Source: Himantopus leucocephalus (Eukaryota; Chordata; Aves; Charadriiformes; Recurvirostridae). Taken from it: DNA of 64,000 bases. The position numbers were made by a program, and so were the translations under genes. Of this stretch, positions 49,701-63,100 are shown piece after piece. Each line of letters begins with the position of its first letter. The first letter of the stretch is position 1. The notes beneath the pieces are model-generated. The model was given only the letters and a program-made list of their open reading frames with translations. It had not been told where the DNA came from and did no database searches. Location: assembly GCA_003993805.1 (NCBI GenBank), contig RSEF01000001.1, positions 57,476,974 to 57,540,973 of the forward strand, written 5' to 3'.

Positions 49701-50929
49701 AGTTTAGCTTTAAGCATTTTAGAAGACACACCATCAGCACCCCCACCCCCATAAAGAAGATACAGTTTATACAAGCAAAAAGCAAAACCATCAGGTACTT
49801 TAGCAAAAAGGTTGTTTTCAAATAATACATTGCCTTTGTACACAGCTCCTGTTGTTAGCAGAGACATGTTAAACAGACATGGCTTTTTCGTACTCCCACC
49901 CAGCCTGGCTATGTAAGAAGAACTTGTAGAGAGCTCCTGTTAGAGTGTTTTAAAGTTCTGGGGACTGCAAAATGCTCTCTGCTACACTATGAACCATTTC
50001 GGTTCATAGCTGATGGAAGACGAGGAAAGGAAAAATGGAGCCCTCAAACCCATCACCTCTCCCTCCAGGTACCAGAACTGTGCACTCAAACAAGTGAGAC
50101 AAAAGCATCAGAGTTCCTTATCTGCACGTGCAGGAAAGTTATGTTCCATTAATTTATGTTAATTTCACACTAAAAGAAATAAAAGTTCTCATTTTTCCTT
50201 TCACTGTATAGAAGCATGTCCTGGTTTGAGGACCATGACAAAGCACCTTCTTAGAACAACTTATTACCTCAATTTTTACTGAAAACGAAGTAAATAAGAT
50301 CTGCTATTAGAGACCTGTGGAAAATATTAATAAAAAAAAAATAATTGCATGACAAAAATTGCTTCAAAAATGAATGTGAGATATCACGTCCATAAGGTCA
50401 GGAAAGGCAATGTTAGTGTAAGAATTTCAACTTTTCTCATTGCATAAACTCAAAAACCCCAAAACTTTTTAATTTATCATTTGTCTGTTTTTCATATTAC
50501 AGCATCTGATCTGAAGAGTACTTAATCCAATTAATACACTTACGAACAAGTTAAGAACATAACGGGGTTATTTCTGATCTTTCATATATTTCGATGTACT
50601 CTACCAATGAAAGTTTGCTGTAGATTAAGCAGAGGTAGGAGATTTACTTCAAACGATTTGATATTTTCAATTTGTAGCAAAACAAATTAGACCAATAAAT
50701 TTTGTTGAAGTATTGGGCCTACTGTCCACTCTCTGTTTAATCCAAGAGAAGGAGCAGTTAAATACCTCTTTATCTAACAATAGCTGAAATATGAGAACCA
50801 CCAACAGTACTCCCGAAAAATACCCTGCCCAGGAACACCGCTTCACAGAGCTAAACATCTTTTGGGCAAGACTTGATTTGTATGCAGAAAAAGTGAAGCT
50901 CTAACAAGAGTTTGTGATTGTCTGCACAT
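46712..50929. other. AT-rich non-coding DNA, no gene seen
   Basis: The minus-strand frame at 49652-49867 has a protein-like look (GNVLFENNLFAKVPDGFAF) behind a pyrimidine-rich acceptor, but has no strong donor or phase agreement with other exons. A pyrimidine-rich stretch lies at 47270-47480, a T-run/A-run pair near 49471-49493, and a 9-bp-arm hairpin at 49987-50009. Confidence 0.45.
49987..50009. repeat. Perfect inverted repeat, 9-bp arms, 5-nt loop
   Basis: CTATGAACC, loop ATTTC, GGTTCATAG. It is too short for a pre-miRNA. No role can be assigned. Confidence 0.85.
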
Positions 50930-51077
50930 CACTACGTTACGCGTATTCTACGTGTGCCTCCCACCAAGTCACACCACTTCTTGGTGCTTCAGTTTTCTCC
51001 CTGATAACTTCCCCTATGAGAACAGAGCTAATGAAGCTTGACATCCTCAGATGTGAGCCTTGGTTCTCTGACCTCAC

Positions 51078-51101
51078 CCAATGCAACAGCTCCAGCTCCA
51101 T
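51078..51101 (-). CDS. Candidate first coding exon segment (MELELLHW), low confidence
   Basis: On the minus strand an ATG with A at -3 and G at +4 opens MELELLHW and meets a donor (TTGG|GTGAGG) in phase 0. It lies about 210 bases downstream of the X-box. Two earlier ATGs give one- and two-codon frames only. The 46521-46711 candidate exon accepts phase 0 and could follow. There is no homology support, and an alternative donor (CCCAT|GTAAGG, near 51208) would make the first exon non-coding. Confidence 0.22.
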
Positions 51102-51308
51102 ATTTCCTAGGAGACCGCCCAACACGAAACAGCACAGGTTTTGTCTAGTCCAGGGGAGTTTATTCACTTCATGCTTTGTAAAGTGCGATGGGCGATGCTT
51201 TCCTTACATGGGCACTCAAGATTGGGAGCTCTGCACAGCACTGACTGCGTTCAGGCTAGGAAAGAAAGGAAGAAAGCAGCAGCCACGTCCCAGTCCTGGT
51301 ATTTTACT

Positions 51309-51324
51309 GGTTGCTTAGGCAACC
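51309..51324. promoter_or_regulatory. RFX X-box, perfect palindrome
   Basis: GGTTGCTTAGGCAACC has perfect 6-bp inverted arms (GGTTGC/GCAACC). Both strands match the X-box consensus RYYNYYWWRRNRAC at all 14 positions. RFX factors bind such sites in promoters of cilium and MHC class II genes. MHC-type X-boxes are less symmetric, so a ciliary-type site is the more likely reading. Confidence 0.7.
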
Positions 51325-51345
51325 CAGCTCCACTGCGATGAAACA

Positions 51346-54300
51346 AAACATGGAAAAAGTAATCTCACTGAATGGGAATCCACTTAATTCAGAATCAGTA
51401 AACAGTTTATGTAGTACGTGTTTACATAAGATCAGAAAAACTGTCTGATTTTGATGCGTATTTTACGCCAATAAAATTGGAAAAGAACTGATATCAACAA
51501 CTTGTATTATTTCCAAAATGCACTGAATCATTAAGGAAGCTGAATTTTAAATTCACTGTTCAGACAAAAATACTCATTGATAAATCGCAACATCTCCATA
51601 ATAAGAAAAGTATTAAAACATTTGAATTAATTTCGGTGATATATATGCAAGACTTATGGAAGCCATTATCTTACTAATTTCACAGGAAGTTTTATGTCAG
51701 TAAAACATAATGGATAAGCTGTTCTTGAGCTGAATTACTCAGTTGATACCTTGAACAGCAAAGCACAAGCTTTATAATATCTCTGCAATCTAAACACGAG
51801 TACTATTGTACCAAATCAAGGTAGTCATAGCACAGTTCTAGTACAACCTTTCATTTTGCTCATGTGGTTCTGGTGATGCCTCACCAAAAAAAATTCCAGT
51901 AGTCTATTCTTGCAGTATTTAAATATGCATTAGTAATGGAATAAAGAATATTAATTGTACCATTAATGTTACCTCCCCCATAGTATTTTAAAAGTAGTAT
52001 TTACAATAAAGCTAGCAGTAAATTTAGCACTCACTCTATAGCAGTACCGTAAAGAGTGTAGCCTTCATACATACTCTGAATTTCACTTGAACAAATGAAT
52101 ATCATTTGATACAGAAGGAAATATAGTCAGCGTATGTTAAGCTAGAAGGACAATACAAGCAACTGAAGAGTCAACGCAGGTTCACAGCCAAGAGCTCAGT
52201 ATGTAGCATATTCAACTGAATTAGAAAAAGATTAGAAAAGATGCATGGTGATTCCTGGTGTTTTAGAAAGGGAGGGGCTCCATCTAAAGACCAGAAGATC
52301 AGTGATAAAGATGTTAGGAAAAGTGATTAATTCCCAGAAACTATGTCTTAGAATAAGTCATTTTCAAAACATCAAACACAGAAGAATAATCTAAATCACA
52401 GCAATGAGGCAAACATTAAAGTAGATACTGAAGCTGCTAACAGCTATTCTTTACATAGCTTAGTTTAAATGTAAAATTCTAAGATTCAGCATTTAACCCA
52501 GTTTCTCAACAACATGCTAAAAATACATTCTTGATTTTTTATGTATGATTTCCACTAATAGGAATCTGAAAATAAATATATCACCTGCTATAGTGGCTGC
52601 ATTTCATATTTTATGCTTAATGTCTCTTTGAAGATAAAACAATTATTAGTTTACTGGTGTGTCACAGGTTAGCTTACAGTCAAACATATTCCTTTGCTGT
52701 TGGATATATGCCTTTCTCACTCTTTTTATTTTATATAAATGCTCAAGAAATCTGGATCTATATGACAGCTTTTAAGAGAAATGGAAATTAATACTTCTGT
52801 ATTTTTTTTAATTATTTTAAAATGTGGTTCCTGTAAGAACCTCATCTTTGGCTGCTTTATAAAATGAATTGGACTCATCTCTCAATTTTTGAGGTTTTCC
52901 TCAAGTATTTTACTGTCAGCTGTAAAAAAATAGTAACAGAACAATCTTCCTCTTTAAACAGCACCTTCATTTCTCAATATCACAAACTGAAAGGCTTATA
53001 TTGCTTGTTTTCACAATGCTATACTATCTGTACATAGAAATGTATGCAATAATTCTCCTTGCAAAATGCACATGATAAATTAATAATTAGAAGCACGGTC
53101 ATTCATACAACTGCTTTGATCCAAATATCATGAAACACATTTTAACTACTGCTAACAGACAGCTACCTCTGCAGAACACAATGGAAACTATCCAGCAGAC
53201 TATGAGCAGCATCACATATTTTTCTGGCATAGAAATTAAACAATATACTTCCCCTGCTTAGCATTTTAGATAGACAAACTATAGTGACCTAAATGGGTCA
53301 AACTGTGATCAGCTTCTGAATGATGCATGAGCAAGGAGAGAATTAGGCTCAGTCACAGCTGAAGTCCTTTTGCTCTTGTTTGTTTTTCATAAAACATTGA
53401 AGTTCTGTGTTGGAAATCCTGGGGAAACAGGGTATGCCTATGCAGGAGAATGTACAAGTACTCACTTAACTAAGAAAAATCTTTCTCTGCATTGAGTTAA
53501 TAGATATTTTAATTATGGAGGTACTTAATTTTGTTTTTTCAATGTAAGTCACATTTGACAAAAATGTGCTATTTATTATATAAATTAGTTCTGATTATTA
53601 TGCTGATAATACCAAATTACATCTGTATGTTTCTGTTCTTTAATCAAGTAAGCATTACTTGCATTGGCTCAGTTTGCATAAAGCACATATCATGTTAGAT
53701 AACAAAATGTTATGGAAATGTGAAAAAAAAACTTTAGACAGCAAAACAATTTAAAAGTGTAAGACTATTGCAACGTTAAGGAATTTAAAGAAAGGTTTAT
53801 ATTAGACTGTTACCCTAAATGCCCTCAAATATTTCAAACACAATAATGAATCCTTTGATTAAAAATATTTTTTAGAAACTAATAGTTACATCAAAAGATT
53901 ATGAGAAATCTTGCTTACAGTGAGGGAAATGTCTCTGTAACTAAAGTAACACTGACAGTTGTTTCATAAGGGCATGATGTTTTACTGATATTTCCCTGAA
54001 GAAAGCTCAGTTTCATGATAATATAGCAGAAATAGGTCAAAACTTGAAAGATGAGGAAATTATATTGCAAGTTTTTAATGCAGGCAGAGATCAAATTTCC
54101 ACCTGCAATTTTTGTGTTCATTTAAGCTTCCCTGTAATAAATTACAGTACAATTGGCAGTGATTAGAGTACATTGCAATTTTCTTTTTAAAGATGCAAAA
54201 GGAGCTTCATGAACACAGCAACATTTTGAGTATCAATTTAAATTCCTTGGAGTGAATTTTTACCATCTGGGAAATGCTTCACACTTAACTTATTTTCAGT

Positions 54301-56983
54301 AACTCTTTGCAAAATATCAGGGCAGCACAGTTTTCACCAAGTCTTTCTTTATCACAATTCTATAATTCCAATATGCTATCTAATTATATAAAAAATATGC
54401 AGAATCACACTTGAACCGTAACTGGGACAACTTTTGCGTCTGTTTTGCTTATTCAGACTTTGAGTTTCAAACAGCTTTAGTAAATACCCCATTGGAAAGG
54501 TATATTTCGCACTTTTCAAAAGAGCCTTTACATTTACTGTGCATTTCTGCGTCCAGACAGAGGTTCGAAGTCACCAAAAGATAATCCCATAAGAGAGTAT
54601 TCTATATACTTTCATTTCCCAAACATTACGCCACATACAATTAAACAATGCAAACACCTTTCAAATTTTGGATAAGCATCTTTTATTCTATTACACTGTC
54701 TCATACATGGTATTCTGAAGCATCTCGCAGTACATCCAGTTTATTCATTCCAGAAATCTGGATGCTCAGAAAAGAATGTCAGATTAATTTCCATGTTTAA
54801 TGTATTTATTCTCAACTGTAATTTAGATTTTATATCTTCAACCAAACTCACTAATGTTTTATGCAGACAAAAGCTCCAATGGTGAGTCATTAAAAGCAAA
54901 TGTGTCCTCCCAACCTCAAGCCAGGAAGGGATTGTGGAACTTGCACTACATCTGGGAAGGCTGTGAATAAAAGGGTGGCAAAATGAATAGCTTCAGAGAT
55001 CCACTTTAGCCACTGATGAAACCCTTTTGGTATCCTGGACAACTCTAGAATTGTTTCCACCGTGATCCAGAGTTCCCATCCTTAGTGATAACATGTCCTG
55101 CCATATCTTTGTACCTCCTTATAATCTGTACTAACATAGGAAGATATAAGTGACCCTCGATGCCTCAGCAATAAAGATGGTGACATAACACTACGTTGCA
55201 ATGATCTCATAATATTTCAGAATTCAGAGTTATGCAGAAAATTGGTAAGAAAATGTTCTGGAAACCAGATAGTAGTAATGTGACTATAGCTGTGATGATC
55301 TGAACTAAATGTCTCTTTCAAATACAACATAATTTTACATTTTCTATTTATATACTGCTCTGAATCGACACAGGGCCAGACTGTGTACTGCTCCTGATCT
55401 TCTGTATATGTGTGAAAGCCTGCCATAAGACCTTACACCAGCTAGCAAGACAGCTGTTCAAGAACAGCAGACAGCAACTCTCCCTGAACTCTTTTCATGC
55501 TGGGGACTGAAGCATAGATAAACCAATCCTCTTTTCTTTTGGCATATTGCATTTCTGAGAATACCAGGCAAGAAGGTTAACAAGCTCAAATTATTTTGCA
55601 TGAACTTGCACTATTAAGAAAGAGTCAAAAATACTGGAAACAGAATAAATTTTTCAAACACCCCTGTGCTTTTCTAATAACCACCTATCCAGCAGGATTC
55701 AAGTAGAGTTCTTCATTGGCATAACATGCAATGGACAACAGACCCTCCTCCTTCTCCTATTTCCCAGAGCAGATTGTGCCCAAGTGAGACAGATCATCTT
55801 TGATGCGCCTCCGTCAGAATAGCTTGTGACTATGTGACACAATTTAGCCTGTAATGTTTCCTGAATGCTAAGCGCTGAACTTAAAATTAGGAGATTCATA
55901 TTAATCTATTTTTAAAAATTATATTTTTCCTGAGCAGAGATTGACTCCACATCTGAGGAAGCCACAGAGAATGAGTTATTTCATCTATGGGCAGAAATAA
56001 TTTTGCTTCTGGCATATACTTCAAAGCAATTTTTAGAATCTGAAACAGAAATAAGTGATGTACTATGCTAAAATGCCCCAAATTGATCTCTAGCCTTAGA
56101 AAAACAGGAAGCATGCAGATTTCAGTGTTTTTTAGAGCATAGAATAATCCCAGGTCTTGTCAGTTAAGTGTGCCAGTCCAATTCAAAACTGTTTTAAATC
56201 ACTGTTCAGACCTATCATGCACATGTTCTACTTTAGAATTATAGATTTAGTTGAGAATGATATCCCACTGGTTTTGAACTAATGTATTTGCCTCCAGTGT
56301 TTTTAGAAAGAAAAAGCTCTTCCACACTAGCAATTTTTAATGCGTTGGAGTCTGATTCTATCTGAAATCTGCTAAACTCAGTATGAATATTTCCACTAAT
56401 ACCAATAAGCTTTGGATCAGGCCCCTTGAGAATTTTAACTGGTAATCAGCATTTTAAATACATTTTCCTACTGAATTGCATATATTGTCAGTATCAAATA
56501 TTCTATGACATCTTCCGAAGACAATCATAACCATAGATACCTTACCAAATATTTTATTTTGCAAAATATATTTGCAGATTTGGGTCTATACGATGAATTC
56601 AAAGAATAATATAGAATATGTAACTACAACATATAATTAAAATTCCTTTTTAAAAAGGCTAATTTATTTTTCAGATTATGAATGAATGAGGGGTAGCATG
56701 TAGAACAATTTGCTATATCCATTAAAAAACAGTAGCAATTTATTTTACCTTTCTTGTAAGATAAAGTAACTGCATTTATTTGATTTTACAGAAAAGGATC
56801 AATTAGGACTTTTCCACATAATTTTCTGCCTTTTTTGGTGGAAAATGTTAATTCAACTAACAAAAGATTCATGAGATTTAGTTGTTGGTTTCCATAATGC
56901 TTTCCTGGCAAAACGTTTATTAGTTTCAGAAAAGAATTTATGGATAAAACTAGAGAATGTATGAACGTACAAGACCAGGAGTT
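51346..56983. other. AT-rich non-coding DNA, no gene seen
   Basis: Only short overlapping frames were found, with no repeat family or RNA gene recognised. Confidence 0.5.
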
Positions 56984-57101
56984 TGAGGTATTCATTGGTC
57001 ATGTGGAAAACACAGGTTTAAATCCCTGCTCAGCCCAGGTACTTGAAAGAAGGATTTTATAGCATAGATAAGTATCCTAACCACCAAGCTGTTGACTATT
57101 C
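56984..57101 (+). repeat. Ancient tRNA-like palindromic repeat (SINE-like)
   Basis: The left part reads TTCATTGGTC then CACAGGTTTAAATCCCTGCT, which contains a degenerate pol III B-box. The right part, TATCCTAACCACCAAGCTGT, resembles the opposite strand of an A-box-containing tRNA-like head. The order matches a dispersed amniote repeat in which such a head is followed by its inverted copy ('...AGTGCCCTAACCACTGGGCTA'). The family name is not certain, and the element is strongly decayed. Confidence 0.42.
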
Positions 57102-60100
57102 GCTTTCTCTTTCTCTTCTCTCTCCTGTTTTTCACCTATCTAATTTTTCTTTTTCTCTTTCTTACACAGTTTTGACAGGTGACAGTATTCCTATGTTAGA
57201 ATACAAAATACTTTTAAATTTCTTATCAGATTTACTACAATCAAATCATTGACATTTACTTAAGAGAACCACTGGACCTACTACCATATCTTTAGTTTAT
57301 TTCAAGCTTAGCTCTCAAGTTTCCATGGAATAAAGGAGGGGCATAATGAATGGTAAGAAATACATTTCTATCAGATGAAAAATTTTTTGCTCAGAAACAT
57401 AAAGATTTTTTTTTTCTGTATCATCAGTGTTGTTATCTTTGGGTTATCAGATTTAGGACTAAAATGACTAATAGCTGTGAAATGTAGTTAATGTCCTTTT
57501 ACTTTTTTTTTGTATTTTTTTCCTAATATTACTTTAATGATAGTACTTTGTAATCAATTCTTTAAGCTTAATTTGCTTACAGATAGGATGCTAATCATAC
57601 AAGATCTGTTGTCTGTGGTGTTGAAGCAGAACGTAATTATACACAGACTGATGGGTGAGGGGTTTTTTTTTTTCTGAAATTATTGTAGCTCAGTATCGGT
57701 ATATGAATACGGTGTTTAGTAGCATGAGTGGTCTTACTGGTTGTGATGCAAAAGAAAAGAATGGAAAGAAATTGCATATCCAATAAGCAAGCTGGGTTTG
57801 TAAGTCCTAAGAAAACTGCATATAGCTCCCATAAAAAGAAATAAAGCTGTCACAAGGAGAACACATTACAGTATCTAATTATAAGGAGAAGTTAAAAAAT
57901 TATTCAAGACATAATAATCTGTGATTATTTAAATCCCGAAAGGTGAAGAAAGGAAACGACTATATGATACTTTTTAAAGTAATTTTGCTGATTATTTATG
58001 TAGCTAATATAAGTATTTAAGGCAACCCAATGTCATCCATATCAATCATCCATACCATCCAAAATACACGACATTATTAAACTCAAAAAGTGTCATTTAA
58101 AAATCTAAAAAACTAAAATATGCATTAAGAGATTCCAGGTAAGCACCATCATAAGATATTCTTGCTTTGATATAATTGCATGTACTATATTTTGTGATAG
58201 TGGTTTGCTTTCACTGCTGGAGAAAAAATATTTCCCCATGGCTACTGTTGCTATAGGTGATATTTCAATTGCTGCTATACTGTGGAAGAATGTTCTTGAG
58301 AGAAAGAATATATCAGTTCAGAATTTTCTGAAATCCTGAAATTATCATAAGGATTATGACATTTGATTGGAAGTCGAAAAAGGTCTCTTCCAAAATTTTT
58401 CTTCAAAATTAAGCAAGACACAGTACTTTGGCGCTGCTCACCTTATCTTTAATTGAGATTAGTGATATTTCCATCTCCCCATCCTTTTTTGAAGTATACC
58501 TATATGATAAGGGTCAACATGTCACTCGAGCATCAATGCTTTTGTAGTAACTGGCCATGAGTATACTCTTAGCACTCCTAAGTGGATGGTAAGGAACAGC
58601 ACTCCAACTCTTTCACTGCAAAGTAGATTAATTCAACATTTGCTGTAGAGTAAAAGCATGAATATACAGCAGATGAGGTGAGGAGCAGCTACTTGTTAAA
58701 CCACCAAAATATAGCTGCCTGCCTAAATACTCCGAGTACTTCAGAGTAAGTGATATACTGTCCAAGAAGAACTTCCCCTGACACCATGTAGACACACCAT
58801 GTAGGCAGATGTTGGCTGTCAGTTCCACTGACTTGGAGTGACATCATCAGAGTTTTTTGCCTATAGGAATTATTAGAGTACAGTAAGCTCTGAAGTGGAG
58901 TACATCACTCAGAAAGGGAAAGAAAAGATGGACAGACCATATATCATTTTAGAATATGAAAAAAAAAATTGTGATGAATATTTATTATTCCGTGGTCATG
59001 CTATAAAACTACCTCCTAAACCAGCAGTAGTATAGTCCATGCAGTCCATGTTGCTCCAGAGAAATAATGTATGCTTTTACCTTTGTGAAAAATGGCTGGT
59101 GATACAGGGAAAAACAGTCTGCCCTGTTCCCTGAACCTGTACTTTTACCAGTATTTTTCTTTTTTATTTTGCTATCCAATTTCTTTCATTTTCAGTGTCA
59201 CCTTTCTCTTGCCTATGAAGATGGCATAGGATACCTTCCACAGGAGAAGGGAAAAGAGGGCAATTATGAGTATCATCTCACTTTTTCAGAGGGATGCAAG
59301 TGAGCTAGCAAGCAGGTAGAGTTATCCTAACTGCTTGAATAAACAGCAAGCGACTCAAATAATTGAATATTTATGGTTTTAACAATTGGCTTTCTTGGAA
59401 TTTATCTCAGAAATGAAAAGCAAAACAATGAGCTTGGTTTTACAAAACCTGTACCTCATAGCCAGGCTTTCTGACATTTGACATGGTAAAAGGGACAATT
59501 AGAGCTTTTTCTATACCTGAAATATTGAGAATCTCTCCTTTCTCTTTGTTTTCATTCTTCTGATTCTTTCATAGGAGCTGATTTATACTGAAGGCTTACA
59601 GGTGCATCTACATTAGTGTTTTAGTTTGGATGGGAAATCTCCTGACAGTTCTCATTTATTGTGTTTTGGTTCACATCCTGAAACAATCTCAGAGTGCGTG
59701 AACTGTATTTCTTCTGGCTGAAATTAAATGGGAAGATGGGCTTCAATGTGAGCACTATGCCTTTGTCAAATTTTTTTTGTAGAAAATACACATGATTTGT
59801 TCTTCCACCATTTTTAAGGTGCCACTAAACATTCTAAGATAATATTTTAAGATCCAGCAAGTATACAATATACAGGATTTATTTGAAGGACACCCGGTTT
59901 TCACTTTTGCCTTTGTACTAACTATATTAAACTGCCTCTTAGTGGCCCGTTGCATAGGTAAATCTAGATTTTTCATCATTTAAACCCATTTATGAGAAAC
60001 AAAAATCCCCAACAACAGCCCTACTGTCCTGGTATGGGAGACACCAAAATTGGTAACAAAAAGTAAATTAATTTTTAGTCATTTGTTATTGAATGATTTC

Positions 60101-63100
60101 TACTGAAATATTGAATTATTATTGAATTATAGTATTGTTTTACAGTATTCTATGGAATCAAGTGAATATTAAAACTGAATAAACCTACATCTACCTTTCT
60201 CCTGATTATAGCTCATGTCAGCTAAGCGTAACAGTAACAAGACAGCTCTCAAGCATGAATATACATATATCTGATACCTGGATAGCTTGGTAAATAAAAA
60301 GCCGCTAGGAGAGCATTATATTTGAAGAAAAACTTAAATTTGAAAAAGCAAGCATACTGGTCCCCAGAGCATTCAGCTAAGTTGGATTTAAACTAAACTA
60401 GATTTTAATTAAAGTTGTACTAAAAACCCTATGATGAAATTATTTTTTGTATGTGTTCGGGTTTTCACATATTTTGCATGGAGATTCTTCTTTCTTGACA
60501 AGTAAGCATCTTGCAAACAATTGTGTAAGGACTTACTTCTCTACAGCCGCTTAAAGCCTGACTGATACTAGAAGCACAGACCTTATTACCAAAGCTACAA
60601 GCTATCCAATACATTAAAAAAGTGACTGCAGATAGCATTGCGACTTACTGATCATCAGAAGTGTGACACAAACTCTTTAGTAAGACTACGTAGAATTCTA
60701 TGTTTGATTTTTTTGATGACATGAGATGTGTGTTGCCCCTACTTTTGCCAATGGATTCTGGGGAGGGAGGATTATAGAGAATCCTGCCATTCCTATGACA
60801 TATATCTGGAGATGGCCATTCTTAAATATTTTCTTAAAAAAAAAAAAATCCTTAGGAGATCAGTAATATTATTCCTTGTGAGCTGCACAAGACCAACCCA
60901 GAGTTCTTTCTTAACAGGTTACTTCAGCATGACTTAAATATTAAGAAATAACATACATAAATAATGCCACTACAGAGTAAGTCTTCAATACTTCCATTCT
61001 TGTAAATATACAAACAGTAAATAGCCACTGAGCTCTACAAAACATCAACAAAAGCGGGAACGAGAGTTTTCTATCAAACGATTTAAAAAAGGGCTTCTCT
61101 TGATAGAAGAAAAATATCCATAACTAGAAAAAAAAAAAGCCACTATCCAAAAAGAAAACTATTCTATGTCTCAGGAATTAAGAATCTTAGTTCTATGAAC
61201 AGTGATGCTGAAATGCAGAAAATTGGCATCAGCTGGCGTCACAATCTACTGGGTGCAAGTCACACAAATGAAAACACTAGAACATAAATAATGAACCCAC
61301 TTTTCAGTCTTCTGAATTTTTAAATGATTGGAAACAAAAGGTGCAACCGCCTCACGGGGATTTGATATTTTAGTTAAGCATGGAACTCCTTGCAGTAATA
61401 TCTTGTGGATGCAAAAATTATACATAGGTTCAACAGAGAATGGATAAATCCATAGAACGTAAATCTACTAAGGTTTCGTAATACACAGAAAACATCCAGG
61501 AGGAGACTGGGCTTGGGAGAACCTTAGGCTACAAACAGTTGAAGGCTGTAACGACATTCTGAAGAAGTGCCAGTACACATTTTTTTTGCAATTACGCATT
61601 TCCCAAAGGCATTCGTATTTGGTCATTGTCAACTACAATACAGGGTAGATAAAACTTTACTCTTACTTAGGCCAGCCTTTCTAATGATTTTTATTTTATG
61701 TCCTTCTGTTTTTGTTAAACTTATGAGAATTTATTCATTTGGGTCTCTGATAGTTCTGACATATTTTCAGAGTACAGCTTTGTATCTTCCTCAGACATGA
61801 CCATCTGCCCCTATCTTCTTCATATGATTAAGTTCAAACTCTCAGTGAACCCTCTGCCTAACTCCAAGAAGATAACGAATCTCTCACTATGTAAAAATTA
61901 GAAATGGAAAAAAATATCCTTTCGATTTATAAAACTTTACAATTAGAGCTACATTACAACTAGAAATACAAAATGAACACTCTTCTACAGAATTTGTATG
62001 ACCAAGTCCAAAATTAGGTATAACATATAGTGTTTCTATAGATTTTCAAAGAAACCTCTTGACAGTTTCAATTTATATTATTTGTTGTATCCTGAATTGG
62101 TGCAATTATCTATTTCTATCAAAGTGTAGAAATGCTCTTAAGAGCAAGGAATATTTTTAATTTTTTTTCAAACCTGCCAGTATCTTTTTGAATTCTTATC
62201 TAATTACAAACTATCAAACTAGCTACTATACAGAAGTTATTCAATAACAGGAAAAAAAAAAGAGATGTAAATATTTCATCTTGGTTTATAATAAGATCTA
62301 TTCAGTCATTCTGAAACCATTCATGAAAGTGTCTTAGATTTATTGACTAATTCCTACTGAAAAAAAAGGTTTTCAAGGCTAGAACCAAAATTCTGGAACT
62401 CATTGTGTCATCTTCATTTTAGACAAAATGATAGCAGCTATTCCAGAATGACTGGGTTCAGTTTTCTCCTTTCACTAAATGCCATCAAACTTTCATTTTC
62501 CGCAAGAATACTACCACCTGCAATATACTCTGATATGTGTCTCCTTTACATTGTTCAACTACAGCTGGTTATAAAATACCTAGTTAATTAGCTAATTAGC
62601 TAATGAGTAAGACTGACCCTACCCTAGTTGTTGGATATTCACCAAAGGTATAGAAGGCTTCTTTTCCCACCCATATAGACCATTTATTTTATACAGTGTA
62701 GAACAACATAAAAAGAGAGATTTCTTACAGCATACGATAGTAGCATTACAATTGGATAGCAAGGAACAACAAATAGAAAAAGATATAGTTGAGTTAGATG
62801 CACAGAGAGTAAGAAAGAGAAATGAAAATTGCCTTTTATTTCAGAATGGTCTTAGGAGAAAAGAAAACATAAAATTCTTTTTTAGTGGTTGGTATGTAAT
62901 ACAGAGAGTTGTGTGGTTTTTTTTAAACAGGAGGTCACTAAGTATCCTTGGGGGACTAAAAGTTCTTTTAAAAAACAGGCACGTTTTTGCCATTTCCTTC
63001 AGTTCCAATCCTCTCACATAGGGCTCAGAAACACAGCTGATGAGCAGAAAGCTTTCTAAAAGATATAAACATTCTGGTAAGGAGAAGAAGCAGAATAGCG

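Larger units (their letters stand above)
50930..51345 (-). promoter_or_regulatory. CpG-enriched candidate promoter with RFX X-box
   Basis: About a dozen CpG dinucleotides fall in about 400 bases (for example ACGTTACGCG, GACCGCCC, GTGCGATGGGCGATG, CACGTCCC), while flanking DNA has almost none. The segment is also less AT-rich than its surroundings and contains a perfect X-box at its right end. Downstream on the minus strand lie a pyrimidine-rich stretch, several short upstream ATGs and an ATG with good context (AAATATGG). The features fit a promoter firing leftward. A rightward or bidirectional promoter is not excluded, since an X-box works in either orientation. Confidence 0.45.

Noticed and set aside
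49652..49867. Minus-strand frame GNVLFENNLFAKVPDGFAF
   Set aside because: Protein-like composition behind a fair acceptor, but no strong donor, no phase fit with 51078 or 46711, and no family match.
50914..51318. 134-codon plus-strand open frame
   Set aside because: It lies across the CpG-enriched candidate promoter, shows no domain or splice pattern, and overlaps other open frames caused by higher GC content.
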